This document shows positions 8,543 to 16,642 of a stretch of 64,000 nucleotides of DNA, in pieces. The first letter of the stretch is position 1. Each line of letters starts with the position of its first letter. Both the position numbers and the translations under genes were made by a program. The notes below the pieces were generated by a model. The model was not told the DNA's origin. It searched no databases and saw nothing but the letters and a program-made list of their open reading frames with translations. Source of the stretch: Salinarimonas sp. (GTDB taxonomy: Bacteria > Pseudomonadota > Alphaproteobacteria > Rhizobiales > Beijerinckiaceae); contig NZ_CP157794.1 of assembly GCF_040111675.1 (NCBI RefSeq), positions 2,439,501 to 2,503,500 on the forward strand, written 5' to 3'.

Positions 8543-9258
8543 ATCTCGATCCCCAGATAGATCTCGCGCACGTCCTGCCGGGCCATCACCGCGTCCGGCG
8601 CGCCCATGGCGATGATCTTGCCGAAGTCGAGGACGAGGATGCGGGAGACGACAGCGGTGAGGGCGTGCAGCACGTGCTCGATCCAGACGATGGCGACGCC
8701 CTCGGCGTGGATCGCGCGGATGGTCTCGACGAGCTCCGCCGCCTCGCCCTCGGTGAGGCCGCCGGCGATCTCGTCGAGGAGCAGCACCTTCGGATCGGTG
8801 GCCAGCGCCCGGGCGAGCTCGAGGCGCTTGCGCTGGAGGAGCGTGAGGCCGCCGGCCGGGCTGTTGGCGCGTGCGATCAGGCCGGTGCGTTCCAGGATCT
8901 CCGCGCAGCGCGCGGTCACCTCGGCCTCGCGCCGGCCCGCGCCGAAGCTCGCCGCGACGACGAGGTTCTCGAACACGGTGAGCTTGCCGAAGGGCTGCGG
9001 GATCTGGAACGAGCGGCCCACCCCCGCGAGACAGCGCGCCATCGGCTTCTCGCGGGTGACGTCGAGGCCGTCGAGGAAGATCGTGCCGGAATCGGCGCGC
9101 ACGTTCCCGGTGATCAGGTTGAACAGCGTCGACTTGCCCGCCCCGTTCGGCCCGATGATGCCGAGCGTCTCCCCCGGCTCGACCGTGAAGGACACGTCGT
9201 CCGTCACGGTGAGCGCGCCGAAGGCCTTGGAGACGTGGCGCAATTCGAGGATGGGCAT
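8539..9258 (-). CDS. livG: ABC transporter ATP-binding protein LivG
   Basis: A 239-residue ATPase with Walker A GPNGAGKST and Walker B VLLLDEIAGGL. The signature is unusual: where most ABC proteins have LSGGQ or LivG has LSYGQ, this one reads GLTLLQRKRLELARAL. The H-loop is present in AIVWIEHVLHAL. The variant signature, together with DEIAGGL rather than DEPxAGL, suggests a LivG subgroup rather than an inactive protein, since the catalytic Glu and His remain. It is the first ATPase gene after a palindromic element that separates it from the binding-protein gene. Confidence 0.87.
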   Translation of the reverse strand: MPILELRHVSKAFGALTVTDDVSFTVEPGETLGIIGPNGAGKSTLFNLITGNVRADSGTIFLDGLDVTREKPMARCLAGVGRSFQIPQPFGKLTVFENLVVAASFGAGRREAEVTARCAEILERTGLIARANSPAGGLTLLQRKRLELARALATDPKVLLLDEIAGGLTEGEAAELVETIRAIHAEGVAIVWIEHVLHALTAVVSRILVLDFGKIIAMGAPDAVMARQDVREIYLGIEI

Positions 9259-9280
9259 GGCTTGAAGGTCCTCGGCGTCT

Positions 9281-9433
9281 TTCTCCCTCCCTGTAGGGGA
9301 GGGGACGATCCGCGCAGCGGATCAGGGGTGGGGTCCGGCGGCGGCTTCCGCTTCGCGGAACGCGGCTCGCGCCGCGCCCCATCCGTCTCGCCGCTGCGCG
9401 GCGATCCACCTTCCCCTACAGGGAAGGAAAAGA
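9281..9433. repeat. Palindromic intergenic element between binding-protein gene and livG
   Basis: About 153 bp bounded by imperfect inverted arms: CCCTCCCTGTAGGGGAGGG near 9285-9303 and CCTTCCCCTACAGGGAAGG near 9408-9426. Inside are smaller palindromes, such as GATCCGCGCAGCGGATC at 9308-9324. It ends 6 nt before the binding-protein stop codon region and so lies inside the operon. It looks like one copy of a dispersed intergenic repeat; in the transcript it would form a long hairpin that may protect the binding-protein mRNA or reduce expression of the downstream ATPases and permeases. Confidence 0.65.
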
Positions 9434-9438
9434 AGGGA

Positions 9439-10737
9439 TCACCCCTCGATCGCCTCCATCGTGCCGCCGGTGGGGATGTCCGGGTGGTCGCCGTTCTCGG
9501 TGACGACGAGGTCGTAGCCGCCGCCCTCGCGCAGCCGCCATTGCCCGCCGACGAGGGGCGTCTTGGCGACGTTGGCCTGGGCGAAGGGCGGCAGCCCCGC
9601 GCCGTTCCAGGAAACGCGCCCGACCACCGTGTCGAGCGCGGTCGCGGCGATCGCCTCGGCGACGGCGTCCGGATCGTCCGGCGCGCCGGCCCGGCGCATG
9701 ACGTCGACGGCGACCTCGAACAGCGCGTGGACGAAGCCGATGGGCTGCGTCCATTGCCGCCCGGTCGCCTCGGAATAGGCCGCCGCCACCTGCCCGGCGC
9801 TCTGCTTCGTCAGCGAGGAGGTGAAGGGGTGCGACGGCGACCACCAGACCTCGGAGGAGAGGTTGTGGCCGGCGTCTCCCAGCGCCTCCACCGCCTGCGG
9901 GAACAGGATGGCCTTGCCGATGGAGGCCACCTTCGGGCGGAAGCCCTGCTGGCGCGCCTGGGTCCAGAAGGTGGTGAAGTCCGGCGGGATGACGACGCCC
10001 GTCACGATCTCGGCGTTGGCCTGCTTGAAGGCGTTGATCTGGGCGGTGAAGTCGTCCGTCAGGTTCTGGTAGCGGCCGGGATCGGTGAGCGTGTAGCCCT
10101 TCTCGGCCAGCACCGGCGGGAAGCCCACGACGGGATCGCCCCAGGCGTTGCCGTCGCCGTCGTTGGGAAAGAGGCCGCCGACCGACTTGTTGGTCTCGAC
10201 CTGGTTCCACATGCCGGTGAAGACCGAGATGACGTCCTCCAGGCCCCAGAAGAAGTGGTAGGCGTAGTAGAACCGCTCCCACGAGGCGGGGTCGCCGGGA
10301 TTGCCCTGCTGCCCGATGAACCAGGGCTGCCAGGGCGCCACGGTCGAGATGCAGGGCACCTCCTCGAGCTCGCAGGTCGTGGTGACCGGATTCGTGGTCT
10401 CCGGCGTCGAGGCGACCAGCATCAGGTCGATGCCGTCCTGGACGATCAGCTCGCGGGCGACCTCGGCCGCGCGGTTGGGGTTCGACTGGCTGTCCTTGAC
10501 GATCACCTCGAAGGTCTCGCCGAGCCCGGCCGTCGCCTGGCGGAAGCCGTCGAGGATGAAGGCGTCGGCCTCGGCGAAGGCGGCGAGCGGCCCGGTCTGC
10601 GGGCTGACGTAGCCGAGCCTGATCGTGCGGCCCTGCGCGATCGCCGGAGCGGCGAGCTTCGTGCCGGCCAGCCCGACGAGGCCGGTCGCGGCGCCGGCCT
10701 TGAGGAGGCCGCGGCGGGTGATGAGATGCGTCGACAT
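9439..10737 (-). CDS. Liv-type periplasmic substrate-binding protein
   Basis: A 432-residue type I periplasmic binding protein with a twin-arginine-type leader (TRRGLLKAG at residues 7-15, cleavage probably after APAIAQ near residue 35). The mature part starts RTIRLGYVSPQTGPLAAFAEAD, the usual Leu/Ile/Val-binding fold entry, and includes FEVIVKDSQSNPNRAAEVA. It sits between maleylacetate reductase (30 nt upstream) and the Liv ATPases. Its ligand is inferred to be the aromatic substrate of this operon rather than an amino acid. Confidence 0.87.
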   Translation of the reverse strand: MSTHLITRRGLLKAGAATGLVGLAGTKLAAPAIAQGRTIRLGYVSPQTGPLAAFAEADAFILDGFRQATAGLGETFEVIVKDSQSNPNRAAEVARELIVQDGIDLMLVASTPETTNPVTTTCELEEVPCISTVAPWQPWFIGQQGNPGDPASWERFYYAYHFFWGLEDVISVFTGMWNQVETNKSVGGLFPNDGDGNAWGDPVVGFPPVLAEKGYTLTDPGRYQNLTDDFTAQINAFKQANAEIVTGVVIPPDFTTFWTQARQQGFRPKVASIGKAILFPQAVEALGDAGHNLSSEVWWSPSHPFTSSLTKQSAGQVAAAYSEATGRQWTQPIGFVHALFEVAVDVMRRAGAPDDPDAVAEAIAATALDTVVGRVSWNGAGLPPFAQANVAKTPLVGGQWRLREGGGYDLVVTENGDHPDIPTGGTMEAIEG

Positions 10738-10767
10738 CGGCGTTTCTCCCAGCGTGTTCTTCTGTCG

Positions 10768-11832
10768 TCAGGCGTTTGGCGGATCGCCCCGCCAGGCGGC
10801 GTCGAGGAGGGCGCGCACCCCCTCGCGCGTCACCGGGCGCGGGTTCCAGTAGGGATTGCGGGTGGCGAGATCGGCTGCGCGGTCGAGGTCCGCCTCCGCG
10901 AGGCCGAGATCGCGCAACGCGGTCGGCGCGCCGATGCGCGTCGCGAAGGCGTGCAGCCCCGCCCCGGCGCGCTCCGCCCTCAGCGCCTGCGCGATCGGGG
11001 CGAGGAGGTCGGGCGCCGCGGCCTCGTTGTAGGCCACCGCGTGCGGCAGCACGATCGCGTGCGTCTGCGCGTGCGGCAGGTCGAAGGAGCCGCCGAGCGT
11101 GTGGCAGAGCTTGTGGTGCAGCGCCATGCCCACCGTGCCGAGCACGGTCCCGCACAGCCAGGCCCCGTAGAGCGCCTGCGTGCGCGCGGGCAGGTCACGC
11201 GGCGCCTCGGCGAGCGTCGGCAGGGCCTCGACGAAGGCGCGCACGCCCTCCGCCGCCATCAGTGAGGAGACGGGGTTGCGGTCCCTCGCGTACAGCGCCT
11301 CCGCCGCGTGGGCGACGGCATTGAGCGCCGAGGTGACGGTCATGCCCGGGGGCAGCCCCAGCGTCAGCTCCGGATCGTAGATCACGATCTCGGGCAGGAC
11401 CCGCGGCGATGTCAGCGTCGTCTTCACGCCGTCCTCGGTCTGGCCGAGGATCGGGGTGACCTCCGAGCCGGCGTAGGTCGTCGGAATCGCGATCTGCGGC
11501 GTGTCGAGCCGGTAGGCGATCGCCTTGCCGAGCCCGGTGGTGGAGCCGCCGCCGAGCGCGATGGTGGAATCCGCGCCCGCCGTGCGCATGGCCTCCAGCG
11601 CGCGCTCGCTGACCGCGACCGGCGTGTGCATCGCCGCCTCGGCGAAGACGCCCGCCGCGAGGGGGCCGAGCCTATCGGCGAGCGCCTCGGCGTCCGCCTC
11701 CTGGTGGGGTGTCGCCAGCACGAGGGCGCGGCCGCAGCCGAGCGCCTCGATCATCTCGGCCGTGCGGGCGATCGCGCCCGCGCCGAAGACGATCCGCGCC
11801 GGCGAGCCGGCATAGTCGAAGGCCTCGATCAT
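10768..11832 (-). CDS. Maleylacetate reductase
   Basis: A 354-residue iron-containing alcohol dehydrogenase-family enzyme that reduces maleylacetate to 3-oxoadipate with NAD(P)H. The nucleotide-binding block IALGGGSTTGLGKAIAYR is at residues 91-108; PTTYAGSEVTPILGQT, the histidines in MALHHKLCHTLGG, and FDLPHAQTHAIVLPH match the maleylacetate reductase group rather than general alcohol dehydrogenases. The start at 11832 overlaps the upstream dioxygenase-like gene by 4 nt. It supplies the step after hydroxyquinol ring opening. Confidence 0.9.
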   Translation of the reverse strand: MIEAFDYAGSPARIVFGAGAIARTAEMIEALGCGRALVLATPHQEADAEALADRLGPLAAGVFAEAAMHTPVAVSERALEAMRTAGADSTIALGGGSTTGLGKAIAYRLDTPQIAIPTTYAGSEVTPILGQTEDGVKTTLTSPRVLPEIVIYDPELTLGLPPGMTVTSALNAVAHAAEALYARDRNPVSSLMAAEGVRAFVEALPTLAEAPRDLPARTQALYGAWLCGTVLGTVGMALHHKLCHTLGGSFDLPHAQTHAIVLPHAVAYNEAAAPDLLAPIAQALRAERAGAGLHAFATRIGAPTALRDLGLAEADLDRAADLATRNPYWNPRPVTREGVRALLDAAWRGDPPNA

Positions 11833-12683
11833 GGCGCGTCTCCGGCGGCGAGCGGGGCGAGGGCGAAGGTGAGCGCCACCGACCAGCCCTCGCCCGCGCG
11901 CGCGAAGGGCGCGGCGAGGCCGGCGCGAACGGCGAAGATCGCGTCCGCGGCGAGCGCCGGGTCGGCGGCGTCGAAGATCTGCGTCGTCAGCGTCTCGTAG
12001 CCCCGCGCCGAGACGCGGAAATTGAGATGGGCCGGCGTGACGGCCGAGCGCCCGAGCCGCGCGAGCAGCGCGCCGACCGGACCGTCGACGGGCACGCGAT
12101 AGCAGCCGGGGCGGATGGTGCGGAACGAGACCCGTCCCTCGGCATCCGTGCGGAAGACGCCGCGCAGATTGTGCTCGGGCTGGCCGTCCGGGTCCTGCAG
12201 ATCGCTGACGCCCTCGCCGTTCGCCTGCCAGGTCTCGACCCGCGCCCCGGCCACGCCCGCGCCGGCGAGATCGACCACCCGAAGCGACACGGAAAGCGGC
12301 GCGCCCGTACCCGCGAGGCGGATGTCGGCTCCGCCGGCGCGCTCCGGCGCGTCGGGCACGTAGAACGGGTCGCGCAGGGTGTTGGGCGTCGCGTCGGCGG
12401 GGCGGCGGGCGTTGATCGCCTCGACAAGCGCCGAGACGCCGAGCACGTCCGAGAGGAGCACGAATTCCTGCCGGCGCGCGTCGGAGATGCGGCCGGTCTC
12501 GGCCAGGAAGGACGCCGCCGCGAGGAGCTCGGCGCGGGTGGGCGCCGCCTCGCGCACCGCCGCATGCAGGTGCGCGGCGATCACGCCGAGCGCGTCCTCC
12601 AGACGCTCCACCCCCTCGGCCGCGCGCCGCCCGGTCCGCGCCGGCGGCTCCTCGATGGCGGCGGTCGTGGGCCGGTCGGCCAT
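11829..12683 (-). CDS. Intradiol dioxygenase paralogue lacking two iron ligands
   Basis: A 284-residue protein clearly homologous over its length to the hydroxyquinol dioxygenase at 3186-4067 (shared RQEFVLLSDVLGVSALVEAIN, HNLRGVF, DGPVGALLARLGR and GYETLTTQIF). Two of four Fe(III) ligands are replaced: the first Tyr is Ser160 (GEGVSDLQ against DEGFYDVQ) and the second His is Asn221 (PAHLNFRV against PAHLHYIV). Tyr195 and His219 remain. The reading frame is intact, so this is not a decayed pseudogene by frameshift. The start at 12683 (MADRPTTAA) is chosen over the longer frame because it has a better ribosome site and family length. It is the first gene of the operon; a sensing, chaperone or new catalytic role is possible. 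Confidence 0.85.
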   Translation of the reverse strand: MADRPTTAAIEEPPARTGRRAAEGVERLEDALGVIAAHLHAAVREAAPTRAELLAAASFLAETGRISDARRQEFVLLSDVLGVSALVEAINARRPADATPNTLRDPFYVPDAPERAGGADIRLAGTGAPLSVSLRVVDLAGAGVAGARVETWQANGEGVSDLQDPDGQPEHNLRGVFRTDAEGRVSFRTIRPGCYRVPVDGPVGALLARLGRSAVTPAHLNFRVSARGYETLTTQIFDAADPALAADAIFAVRAGLAAPFARAGEGWSVALTFALAPLAAGDAP

Positions 12684-12808
12684 GCGCGCTCCTCCGTGGG
12701 CGGTTCTTGCTGGCCGTCGCTCTCGAACGGCGACGCTCGACAGGCAGCTTGCCAAGGCGCTTGGATGATGGAAAATGCTTTTGTTCGGCGCGATCATACC
12801 GAGACGAT
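12684..12808. promoter_or_regulatory. Divergent promoter region with inverted repeat, LysR target
   Basis: These 125 nt separate the ten-gene aromatic operon from the divergent lysR gene. A perfect palindrome CCAAG-GCG-CTTGG lies at 12752-12764, and the stretch 12765-12810 is richer in A and T than its surroundings. A LysR-type activator normally binds such a shared region; the exact box is not resolved. Confidence 0.5.
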
Positions 12809-13765
12809 ATGAAGATCGATCCCCGCCACCTGATGCAGCTCGCCGCCATCGTCGAGGCCGGCGGGATGACCGAGGGCGCGGCGCTGGTCGGCTCGACGCA
12901 GCCGGCCCTGTCGCGCACCGTCGCCATGCTGGAGGCGCGCCTCGGCGAGCCGCTCTTCCTGCGCGGGCGCCGGCCGCTCGAGCCGACGCCGCTCGGTCGG
13001 GCGCTGGCCGAGCAGGGCGCGGCGATCCTGCTCGCGGCGGACCGCGCCTCGAAGGCGGTGGACTCGTTCCGGCGCGGCGAGAGCGGGGCGATCCGCATCG
13101 GCGGCACGCCCTTCTTCATGGACGCGCTGATCTCGGGCATGGTCGCCTCGTTCCAGAAGCGGGTGCCCGGCGTGCGGGTGGACCAGTCCTACGGCTACAC
13201 GAGCGACCTCGTCGCCCGCGTGCGGGGCGGGCGGCTCGATCTCGCCATCTGCCCGATCGAGGTGCTGGAGGACGAGGACGACGATCTCGCCTTCGAGGAG
13301 ATCCTGCCAGGCCGCAACGTCGTCGCCTGCCGGGCCGGCCATCCGCTGCTCGAGCGCCGCCCCTTCCGGCCCTCGGCGCTGCTCGACTATCCCTGGATCG
13401 AGCCGCCGCCCGGCAGCCCGCTCAACGCCGACCTGCGCACGACGCTGCTGTCCCTGCGCGCCGACCGCATCCGCGTCTCCTATGCGGGCGGATCGCTGGC
13501 GAGCATCGTCAACCACATGATCGGGTCGGACAGCCTCGCCGTGCTGCCGCATTCGGTGGTCTTCGCCATGCGCCGGGCCGGCGAGATCTCGGCGCTGCCG
13601 CTGCAGCTCGAGCATCCGCCCCGCGCGCTCGGCGTCCTGCGCCTGCGCGGCCCCGGCCGCCTGCCGGCGGCGGAGCGCTTCGCGGTCCACGTCCGCGAGG
13701 AGTTCGGCAAGCTCCGCGACCTGATCCGCCGGCACGAGCAGGTGGTGATCTGGGGACGGGGCTGA
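12809..13765 (+). CDS. LysR-family transcriptional regulator
   Basis: A 318-residue LysR protein beginning MKIDPRHLMQLAAIVEAGG. The helix-turn-helix reads MTEGAALVGSTQPALSRTVAMLEARLGEPLFLRG (residues about 19-52) and the effector-binding domain follows from about residue 92 (GAIRIGGTPFFMDALISGM). The frame is open upstream to 12707, but ATG at 12809 gives the canonical LysR N-terminus. It is divergent from the hydroxyquinol operon and is its likely activator; the inducer would be a pathway intermediate. Its own repression by binding the shared region is usual for the family. Confidence 0.9.
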   Translation: MKIDPRHLMQLAAIVEAGGMTEGAALVGSTQPALSRTVAMLEARLGEPLFLRGRRPLEPTPLGRALAEQGAAILLAADRASKAVDSFRRGESGAIRIGGTPFFMDALISGMVASFQKRVPGVRVDQSYGYTSDLVARVRGGRLDLAICPIEVLEDEDDDLAFEEILPGRNVVACRAGHPLLERRPFRPSALLDYPWIEPPPGSPLNADLRTTLLSLRADRIRVSYAGGSLASIVNHMIGSDSLAVLPHSVVFAMRRAGEISALPLQLEHPPRALGVLRLRGPGRLPAAERFAVHVREEFGKLRDLIRRHEQVVIWGRG

Positions 13766-14130
13766 GGCGCGGTCCGTTGCTCTCTTCACCGTTCTGCTGT
13801 GCGGGACTTTCCCTCTCCACCAGGGCCCTCGCGGAGACGGGTCGGGGGCGAGGGGCGTCGAGACGCGCCCGGTACCCGCTCTGGGCGGCGCGGCGGACCT
13901 CCGTCGAGCCGGGCCAATCGGTCTCGACGAAGGCGACGATCATCGGTGCTCTCCGGCGCGCGGGGGCGCCGGGTCGACGGTATGGTGTCCCGTTCCGATC
14001 CCGGATCGTCTGCAGCACGCCTTGCGCGCGCGTGAAAAACGCACCGTCCGGTGCGTTGCAGGTCCGCTCGTCGTCGCATACGTTTTTTCCCTAGGGTCCT
14101 GCGATCCGGACCCTTCGCGGAGGGTCGGGT
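13766..14130. other. Noncoding stretch between lysR and the PAS kinase
   Basis: No convincing gene in 365 nt. It holds a GC-rich segment (13800-13870) resembling dispersed intergenic sequence, a perfect 8-bp stem AACGCACC/GGTGCGTT at 14038-14057, and an inverted pair GGGTCC/GGACCC at 14094-14113 just before the kinase start. The kinase promoter must be in the last part. Confidence 0.5.
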
Positions 14131-16329
14131 ATGCGGCATGCGAAGAGTCCCGATCTCGAAGATGCGCTGCGCCGGAGCGAAGAGCGGCTGCGCCTGGCGC
14201 AGGACGCGGGCGGCGTGGGATCCTGGGAGTTCGATCTCGGCTCGAGAACCGTGCTCTGGTCGGATTCGGCGAGGCGCCTGTTCGGCGTCGACGCGGATTT
14301 CCGGCCGAGCTACGAGCGCTTCATGGCCCTGGTCCACCCGGACGACCGCGCCGGCGTGCGCGCGACCGTGGAAGCCGCGATCGCCGGGCGCGGGTCGATC
14401 GACCAGCAGTTCCGCGTGGTCACGCCGGACGGCGCGGTGCGCTGGCTCACGAGCCGCGCCCGCTTCCTCTCCGACACGCCCGACGGCCCGGGTCGCCTCG
14501 TCGGCGTGGACATCGACATCACCGCGTTGAAGGAGACCGAGGCGGCCCTGCGCGCCCGCGAGGCGGAGCTCGAGGCGGTGCAGGCCGCCGCGGGGCTCGC
14601 GGAGCTGGAAGTCGATCTCCTGCGCGACGACGAGGCCGTCTATTCGCCCGCCTACGGCGCGATGCACGGGCTCGTCCCGGGCACCGTCGAGCATCGCGAG
14701 GACTGGCTGCGACGCGTCCATCCGGAGGATCGCGAGCGCGTGCTCGCCGAGTTCGAGGCCGCCCTCGCGGGACGGGGCGAGGGCTTCACGGCGGAGTACC
14801 GCATCGTCGGCCCGAGGCGCGCCGTCCGCTGGATCGAGGCGGCGATGCGCATCGAGCGCGACGATACCGGTCGGCCCGTCCGGCTCGTCGGCTCCCATCG
14901 AGACGTCACCGTGCGACGGGAGCGCGAGGAGGCGCAGCGCGCCGGCGAGGATCGATTGCGCGCCATCCTCGACACGATGCCGCCGGCCGTCTGGTCGGCG
15001 CGCCCGGACGGCACGCGCGATTACTTCAACCGCCGCTGGTTCGAGATGACGGGCCTGCCCGAGATCGACGGCGCCGATCACTGGGAGCAGGCGCTCCATC
15101 CGGACGACCGCCCGGTCGTCGAGGCGGGCTGGCGGGAAAGCCTCGCGGCGTCGCAGCCGCTCGAGGTCGAGGCGCGCATCCGCCATGCCGACGGGGGCTA
15201 CCGCTGGCATCTGTGCCGCGCCCGCCCGATCCGCGGGACGACCGGCGCGGTCGAGCGCTGGTACGGCACCTGCTCCGACATCGACACCCGCAAGCGCCTC
15301 GAGGAGCGGCTGCGCCTGAGCGAGGCGCGGCTCCAGCTCGCGCTGGACGCCTCCGACGTGGTCGGCACCTGGGATTGGGACGTCCCCACGGACGTCGTCT
15401 ATGCCGACGCACGCTTCGCCCGGCTCTTCGGCGTCCCCGCCGAGATGGCCGAGTCCGGCGCGCCTGCGTCCTTCTACTTCGCCGGCGTCGACGAGCGGGA
15501 CCGCGCCCGGGTCGAGGCGGAGGTCATGCGCGTCGCGCGCGATGGCGGGGTCTTCGCGACGGAATACCGGGTCGCCGCTCCGGACGGTGGCGTCCGCTGG
15601 ATCTCGGCGCGCGGCTCCGCCGATCGCGACGAGACCGGGAGCATCACCCGCTGCCTCGGCGCCATCGTCGACGTCACCGAGCTGAAATCCGTCCAGGAGG
15701 CCCGCGAGCTCCTCGCCCGCGAGCTGGCGCACCGGATCAAGAACGTGTTCGGCCTCCTGGGGGCCATCGCCTCCATGTCGGCGCGCGGGCGCGGCCCGGA
15801 GGTGGAGAGCTACGCGGCGGACCTGCGGGGGCGGTTCGTATCGCTGTCGCGCGCGCTGGTCTACGCCCAGCCCGGCGTGAGCCTTCTCGCCGGGGAGCGA
15901 GAGCCCGTCACCGTGCTCGGCCTCGCGCGCGAGCTGCTCGCGCCCTTCGCTCCGCCGGGAGGCGAGCGCCTGAGGATCTCGGGCGAGGACGCGCCGGTCG
16001 AGGGCGACGTCATCACCGGGCTCGCCCTCGTCCTGCACGAGCTCGCCACCAACGCGCTGAAATACGGCGCGCTCTCCGACGAAGCCGGGCGCGTTACGCT
16101 GGAGGGGCGGCGCGAGGGAGCGGACTACCTCCTCGCCTGGGTCGAGGAGGGCGGCCCGTCGGTCGCCGGCCCGCCGGCGCGCACCGGTTTCGGCCTGCAG
16201 ATGGCCGAGCGCACGCTCGCGCGCCAGATGCACGGCGGGATCGAGCTGGACTGGCGCCCCGAAGGTCTCGCCGTCGCCCTGCACATGACGGGCCTGCGCG
16301 GCGGCACGCAGACCCGCGCAGCGGGCTGA
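14131..16329 (+). CDS. Four-PAS HWE-family sensor histidine kinase
   Basis: A 732-residue soluble kinase without visible membrane segments. Four PAS/PAC repeats follow each other (about residues 15-135, 140-265, 270-390, 395-515); each has the PAS_3 pattern such as LVHPDDRAGVRATVEAAI and the PAC end VGVDIDITALK. The kinase part has the HWE/HisKA_2 H-box ELAHRIKNVF with His534 and the N-box HELATNALKYGALS (Asn641), then GFGLQMAERTL. Such kinases in alphaproteobacteria often sense light, redox or small ligands through PAS domains and feed the general stress response. No response regulator gene is adjacent. No LOV cysteine motif was recognised, so flavin binding is not supported. Confidence 0.9.
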   Translation: MRHAKSPDLEDALRRSEERLRLAQDAGGVGSWEFDLGSRTVLWSDSARRLFGVDADFRPSYERFMALVHPDDRAGVRATVEAAIAGRGSIDQQFRVVTPDGAVRWLTSRARFLSDTPDGPGRLVGVDIDITALKETEAALRAREAELEAVQAAAGLAELEVDLLRDDEAVYSPAYGAMHGLVPGTVEHREDWLRRVHPEDRERVLAEFEAALAGRGEGFTAEYRIVGPRRAVRWIEAAMRIERDDTGRPVRLVGSHRDVTVRREREEAQRAGEDRLRAILDTMPPAVWSARPDGTRDYFNRRWFEMTGLPEIDGADHWEQALHPDDRPVVEAGWRESLAASQPLEVEARIRHADGGYRWHLCRARPIRGTTGAVERWYGTCSDIDTRKRLEERLRLSEARLQLALDASDVVGTWDWDVPTDVVYADARFARLFGVPAEMAESGAPASFYFAGVDERDRARVEAEVMRVARDGGVFATEYRVAAPDGGVRWISARGSADRDETGSITRCLGAIVDVTELKSVQEARELLARELAHRIKNVFGLLGAIASMSARGRGPEVESYAADLRGRFVSLSRALVYAQPGVSLLAGEREPVTVLGLARELLAPFAPPGGERLRISGEDAPVEGDVITGLALVLHELATNALKYGALSDEAGRVTLEGRREGADYLLAWVEEGGPSVAGPPARTGFGLQMAERTLARQMHGGIELDWRPEGLAVALHMTGLRGGTQTRAAG

Positions 16330-16366
16330 GCAGGCACGCCCCCCGGCGCTTTCCGCCGGTCCGCAT

Positions 16367-16391
16367 GGAACCTCGATCCCGCCTCTCCGCT
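16367..16391 (+). promoter_or_regulatory. Weak EcfG-like promoter candidate upstream of formate dehydrogenase
   Basis: GGAAC at 16367-16371 and CGCT at 16388-16391 are 16 nt apart. This resembles the alphaproteobacterial general-stress sigma factor consensus GGAAC-N16-CGTT with one mismatch. It lies 33 nt before the first gene of the formate dehydrogenase operon. With one mismatch in four bases of the -10 this is only suggestive. Confidence 0.25.
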
Positions 16392-16423
16392 TGGCTTCCT
16401 CGAAGAACATCGAGGAGGAAGCG

Positions 16424-16630
16424 ATGGCAGACCGCGGCGAGCGACCCGAAACCGATCGGCAGCGGCGCGATCTCCTGAAAGGCGTCGCCCTCGCGCCCGC
16501 GGCCGCGGCGGCCCCGATCCTCGGCGGGGCAGGGGAGGCGCAGGCGCTGATCGCCACCCCCGAGCAGCGCGCGCCGCGCTATCGCGAGACCGAGCACGTC
16601 CGCGCCTTCTATCGCACCAACGCGCGCTGA
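16424..16630 (+). CDS. Small twin-arginine protein of the formate dehydrogenase operon (FdhX-like)
   Basis: A 68-residue protein beginning MADRGERPETDRQRRDLLKG; QRRDLLKGVALAP is a twin-arginine-like signal and the hydrophobic Ala-rich stretch (residues about 22-40) follows. The C-terminal tail RYRETEHVRAFYRTNAR matches the small proteins often found directly before fdhA in membrane formate dehydrogenase operons. ATG at 16424 has a strong AGGAGGAAGCG site; the in-frame ATG at 16391 has none. Its function is unknown; a role in export or maturation of the catalytic subunit is inferred from position, 12 nt upstream of fdhA. Confidence 0.75.
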   Translation: MADRGERPETDRQRRDLLKGVALAPAAAAAPILGGAGEAQALIATPEQRAPRYRETEHVRAFYRTNAR

Positions 16631-16642
16631 GGAGGCCGGCCG

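Noticed and set aside
11829-12683. Dioxygenase paralogue as a pseudogene
   Set aside because: No frameshift or stop, conserved domain blocks throughout and overlapping translation with the next gene; loss of two ligands alone does not prove decay.
13509-14018. Minus-strand frame with MIVAFVETDWPGSTEV near its start
   Set aside because: Overlaps the 3' end of the LysR gene, no family match and arginine-rich low-complexity C-terminus.
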